Source: Vitellaria paradoxa
Lineage: Eukaryota > Streptophyta > Magnoliopsida > Ericales > Sapotaceae
DNA: 64,000 bases
Direction of reading: 5' to 3'
Assembly: GCA_019916065.1 (NCBI GenBank)
Contig: CM034234.1
Location: 1,746,963 to 1,810,962 of the forward strand
A model generated the notes under the pieces. The model saw nothing but the letters and a program-made list of their open reading frames with translations, had not been told where the DNA came from and searched no databases. Both the position numbers and the translations under genes were made by a program. Positions 61,801 to 64,000 of this stretch are shown piece after piece (the stretch's first letter is position 1; the number at the start of each line of letters is the position of its first letter).

Positions 61801-64000
61801 ATATTACTCCTAAAAGTAGAAGGAATGCAGCCAGCATAGGCATGGGGCCTATGCCTTTTATTTTTTATTTATTTTTTTTAATACTCTGTACTATGGTATA
61901 TGATGTAACAGCTGTATTTGGTGGGAAGTTATGTCTTCAAACAGGGGTTCATATTCCTTCAAATTATGTAGACTTGTTCTAATAAATGTTTGACCTTGTC
62001 CTTTATCACTCAAGGGTGTTTCATTAGACTAATGCACTATCTAAAGGGATTAGAGGAGTGAATAATTCCCACTTACTAGAATTAGACTCTTGCAATGAGA
62101 AGTCAAAATGATGGCTGGGGTTTTGGTCAATGCCCCTTGTTACAACTTGGTAGACTTACAGGTGTGTTAAGTTTCAGAAACAAAGTGACATGGCAATTGA
62201 TACAGCTGTGACATGTCTTTGTGGTTACTGTTGATAGTGTGTTAACCACTGCATCATCTAAAAGTTTCAAGTTGTTAGGAAGAGGAAAATTTTATTATTT
62301 ATGTTGACTTGTTTTTTCTCCACGTCTCCATGCACGTAACCAGAATGACTTTTTTGAAGAGGTCAGTCACTTGGGACTTTTATTTATTTATTTATTATTA
62401 TTATTATTATTTCTTTTTTTGTGTATGGCGGTGAGTTTGAATCTATCCCTTGCCTGCTCTGATCCCATTTAGAGTGTTAGCCATGGTCTCACCTAAAAGA
62501 TTAAGTTGTTAGGGATAGGAAAACTTTATTATTTAAATTGAATTATTTTCTCTTAACAATTGTTAGATAGGTGAACTTGTTATAGTTGTCTCCAAAAAAA
62601 GGGTGGTTATATTCAAATCCTAGTTCACCAGTTTTTATGTTACTTCATTACAAAGATAATTTATCATGGTCGAAGCACTTGCTTTAGGGACAGTATACCA
62701 CATAATTATGCTATTTTACTATTGGTGTGCAAGTGGAAGATATGGATCATAATCTAGTGTTTAATCGCATGTCCTAAAATCTTACTGTTGAACAAATGTG
62801 AAGCTGATAAACAAACTAAAGCTGATGCATATATTTCATTACATGCAGTGTTCATCAAACTGCAACTGAATCAAAGATTTTGAGTGCTTGATGCCGGTGG
62901 ATCCAGTTTTAAGTTGCATTCTGTTTCTTACTTATTCTTTGTTTTCTATCTGAAAGTTTAACGTTACTCACTATGAAACTTGTCATCTGTTTGGGATGTT
63001 AGGTCGTGGGGTTGGATTTGGTGGATGATGAGAGCAAGCCTGAAAGACACCCTACAAAACACATGCCCACACCGGCTCAATGGACTAATATATTTAATCC
63101 TGCATATTCATACTACGTGTACTACTGTTATGCTAATCTTTACACTCTAAACAAGGTGTGTACTGAAATATGCATTCATAATATTCCACAAGATGGTAGC
63201 AAGTAGGATATGCCTTTTGTACTCTAGATTCTCTTTTCCTTTCTACTTCATGTGGTTCTTGCAGATAAAAACGTATATATACTTACCATTTCTAGTTGTT
63301 TTCTCTCCCTGTCTTAATTACATTGAATTCTAAAATGTTAACATTTTGTCTCAGCTTCGTGAATCAAAGGGTATGACTACTATCAAATTTCGCCCACACT
63401 CCGGGGAGGTATTTTTGGAAGCTTGATTTGACTATGAAAACCAGAGTAGATTGTATGAAATGCTAATTCAATTATTGTGGTCAGGCTGGTGATATTGACC
63501 ACCTTGCTGCAACATTTCTTACGGCTCATAATATTGCACATGGAATCAATTTGAGAAAATCTCCTGTTCTTCAATATTTGTACTACCTGGCTCAGGTATA
63601 ACCAGACACTTGGTTTTTTTACTTTTTTAGATTGAGGCGCATTAAGCTTATCGCTAAAACATTTTCTAGTTATCTATGATGGTTTGATGGTAACCAGATT
63701 GGATTGGCTATGTCTCCCCTGAGCAACAACTCCTTGTTTTTAGACTACCATCGGAACCCTTTCCCTATGTTTTTCTTACGGGGCCTCAATGTTTCCCTTT
63801 CTACCGATGATCCTTTGCAAATCCACTTGACAAAAGAGCCATTGGTGGAAGAATACAGTATAGCTGTTTCTGTAAGTGTGCTTTCTATCTGCCTTGCATG
63901 TACACAATGTAATGAAAGTACAAGTAGATTAATTCCTTTCTCTTGCAGGTTTGGAAGTTAAGTTCATGCGACATATGTGAAATAGCCCGGAATTCAGTCT
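52817..64000 (+). CDS. AMP deaminase (3' end beyond window)
   Basis: Seventeen exons seen: 52817-53195, 54835-55013, 55246-55426, 55801-55979, 56087-56138, 56257-56384, 56493-56672, 56873-56940, 57090-57232, 57897-57958, 60478-60591, 61108-61248, 63003-63155, 63355-63408, 63485-63595, 63698-63871, 63949 to the edge. All phases agree, giving 783 residues. An N-terminal membrane anchor (about residues 6-26) and a basic, Glu-rich linker come first, then the phospho-type region [20 protein letters not shown]. The catalytic (beta/alpha)8 metal-dependent deaminase domain has zinc ligands in [11 protein letters not shown] (His400, His402), a third His in HGINLRKSP (about 690) and SLSTDDPLQ (Asp745, Asp746). 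The enzyme converts AMP to IMP in purine metabolism and, in Arabidopsis, the single homologue FAC1 is essential for embryos. The start is the first in-frame ATG after a C/T-rich leader. Only the last few dozen residues appear to be missing. Confidence 0.97.
58065..58740 (+). mobile_element. Copia-type LTR and primer-binding site in AMP deaminase intron 10
   Basis: A TGTTGCGGGGATGAACA start at 58065 leads through TATGGGCTTAACCCATGG, a T-rich tract and CT-rich sequence to TGGTATCAAAGCC at 58414-58426. That differs at one base from the TGGTATCAGAGCC primer-binding site complementary to initiator tRNA-Met that follows the 5' LTR of many plant copia and TRIM elements. About 300 bp of GC-richer sequence follows. 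No second LTR and no gag/pol were found, so this is a fragment or a TRIM-like remnant. Confidence 0.55.
59644..59796. repeat. Tandem duplication of about 77 bp with C-run/A-run core
   Basis: Copies at 59644-59720 and 59721-59796: CCCAAACTAATCCTTAATTA, GAAGA(T/A)T, a C run of 16-18, an A run of 9-11, then TGTTAGAGGACAATTTTTCA. It lies in intron 10 of AMP deaminase. Confidence 0.9.
61537..61661 (+). mobile_element. tRNA-derived SINE, 93 bp, with perfect 16-bp target duplication
   Basis: TTTTCACTTTAGCTTA flanks the element exactly on both sides (61537-61552 and 61646-61661). The element (61553-61645) starts GAGCACGGCTCTGATGG, has a polymerase III B-box-like GGTTCAACACC at 61595-61605 and ends in an A tail of 13. 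The start corresponds to the middle of a tRNA-like head, so the copy is 5'-truncated. It lies in intron 12 of AMP deaminase and leaves the splice sites untouched. Confidence 0.85.
62250..62547. repeat. Diverged duplication, offset about 240 bp, in AMP deaminase intron 12
   Basis: TAAAAGTTTCAAGTTGTTAG, then GAAGAGGAAAATTTTATTAT (near 62260) recurs as TAAAAGATTAAGTTGTTAGG, then GATAGGAAAACTTTATTAT (near 62493). A TTATTATTATTATT microsatellite lies between the copies. Confidence 0.75.

Noticed and set aside
1..64000. tRNA, rRNA, CRISPR array or bacterial-type operon
   Set aside because: I saw no cloverleaf with both A and B boxes, no rRNA sequence and no spaced repeat array; the genes are split plant nuclear genes.

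Overview
The window reads as nuclear DNA of a flowering plant, most likely a eudicot. Genes are split by many GT-AG introns, intergenic DNA is very AT-rich, microsatellites and short inverted-repeat elements are frequent, and the gene set includes a plastid chlorophyll synthase, a seed Em/LEA-1 gene and a heavy-metal-associated (HMA) domain protein. I reassembled the genes exon by exon by translating both sides of each candidate splice site and checking phase. Family assignments come from recognising the protein families, not from a database search.

Layout. 224-2542 (+): the 3' end of an importin-11-like nuclear transport receptor. 3.1-6.5 kb: AT-rich spacer with a possible solo LTR. 6860-13901 (+): a complete EBP1/PA2G4 homologue (9 coding exons, 393 aa) with a 4.9-kb intron full of repeats. 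15706-17322 (-): an HMA-domain (HIPP/ATX1-like) protein. 18658-19437 (+): an Em (LEA group 1) seed-protein gene whose repeat region is frameshifted, behind ABRE and RY promoter elements. 22566-23800 (+): TMEM258/OST5-type oligosaccharyltransferase subunit (78 aa). 25985-26225: a second copy of the Em promoter without the Em coding region. 26412-33275 (-): complete chlorophyll synthase (15 exons, 386 aa). 33.3-52.6 kb: a transposon-rich stretch with no intact host gene that I can support. It holds a decayed LINE fragment, a small MITE with a possible 9-bp target duplication, LTR-like DNA, a Helitron-type end, a decayed Ac-like hAT transposon with recognisable ends (43716-46769), and Tourist-like inverted-repeat DNA. 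52817-64000 (+): AMP deaminase, 17 exons (783 aa) up to the window edge, with a copia-type LTR/PBS fragment in intron 10 and a SINE with a perfect 16-bp target duplication in intron 12.

The host genes are ordinary single genes acting in different compartments: nuclear import, ribosome biogenesis and growth, metal handling, seed desiccation, ER N-glycosylation, chlorophyll synthesis and purine salvage. They do not form a cluster or pathway. I found no undescribed multi-gene system. The most unusual signals are the broken Em gene with its orphan duplicated promoter, the compound (CT)n(TA/TG)n tracts placed against 5' splice sites in three introns, and the layered mobile-element record in the 33-52 kb interval.
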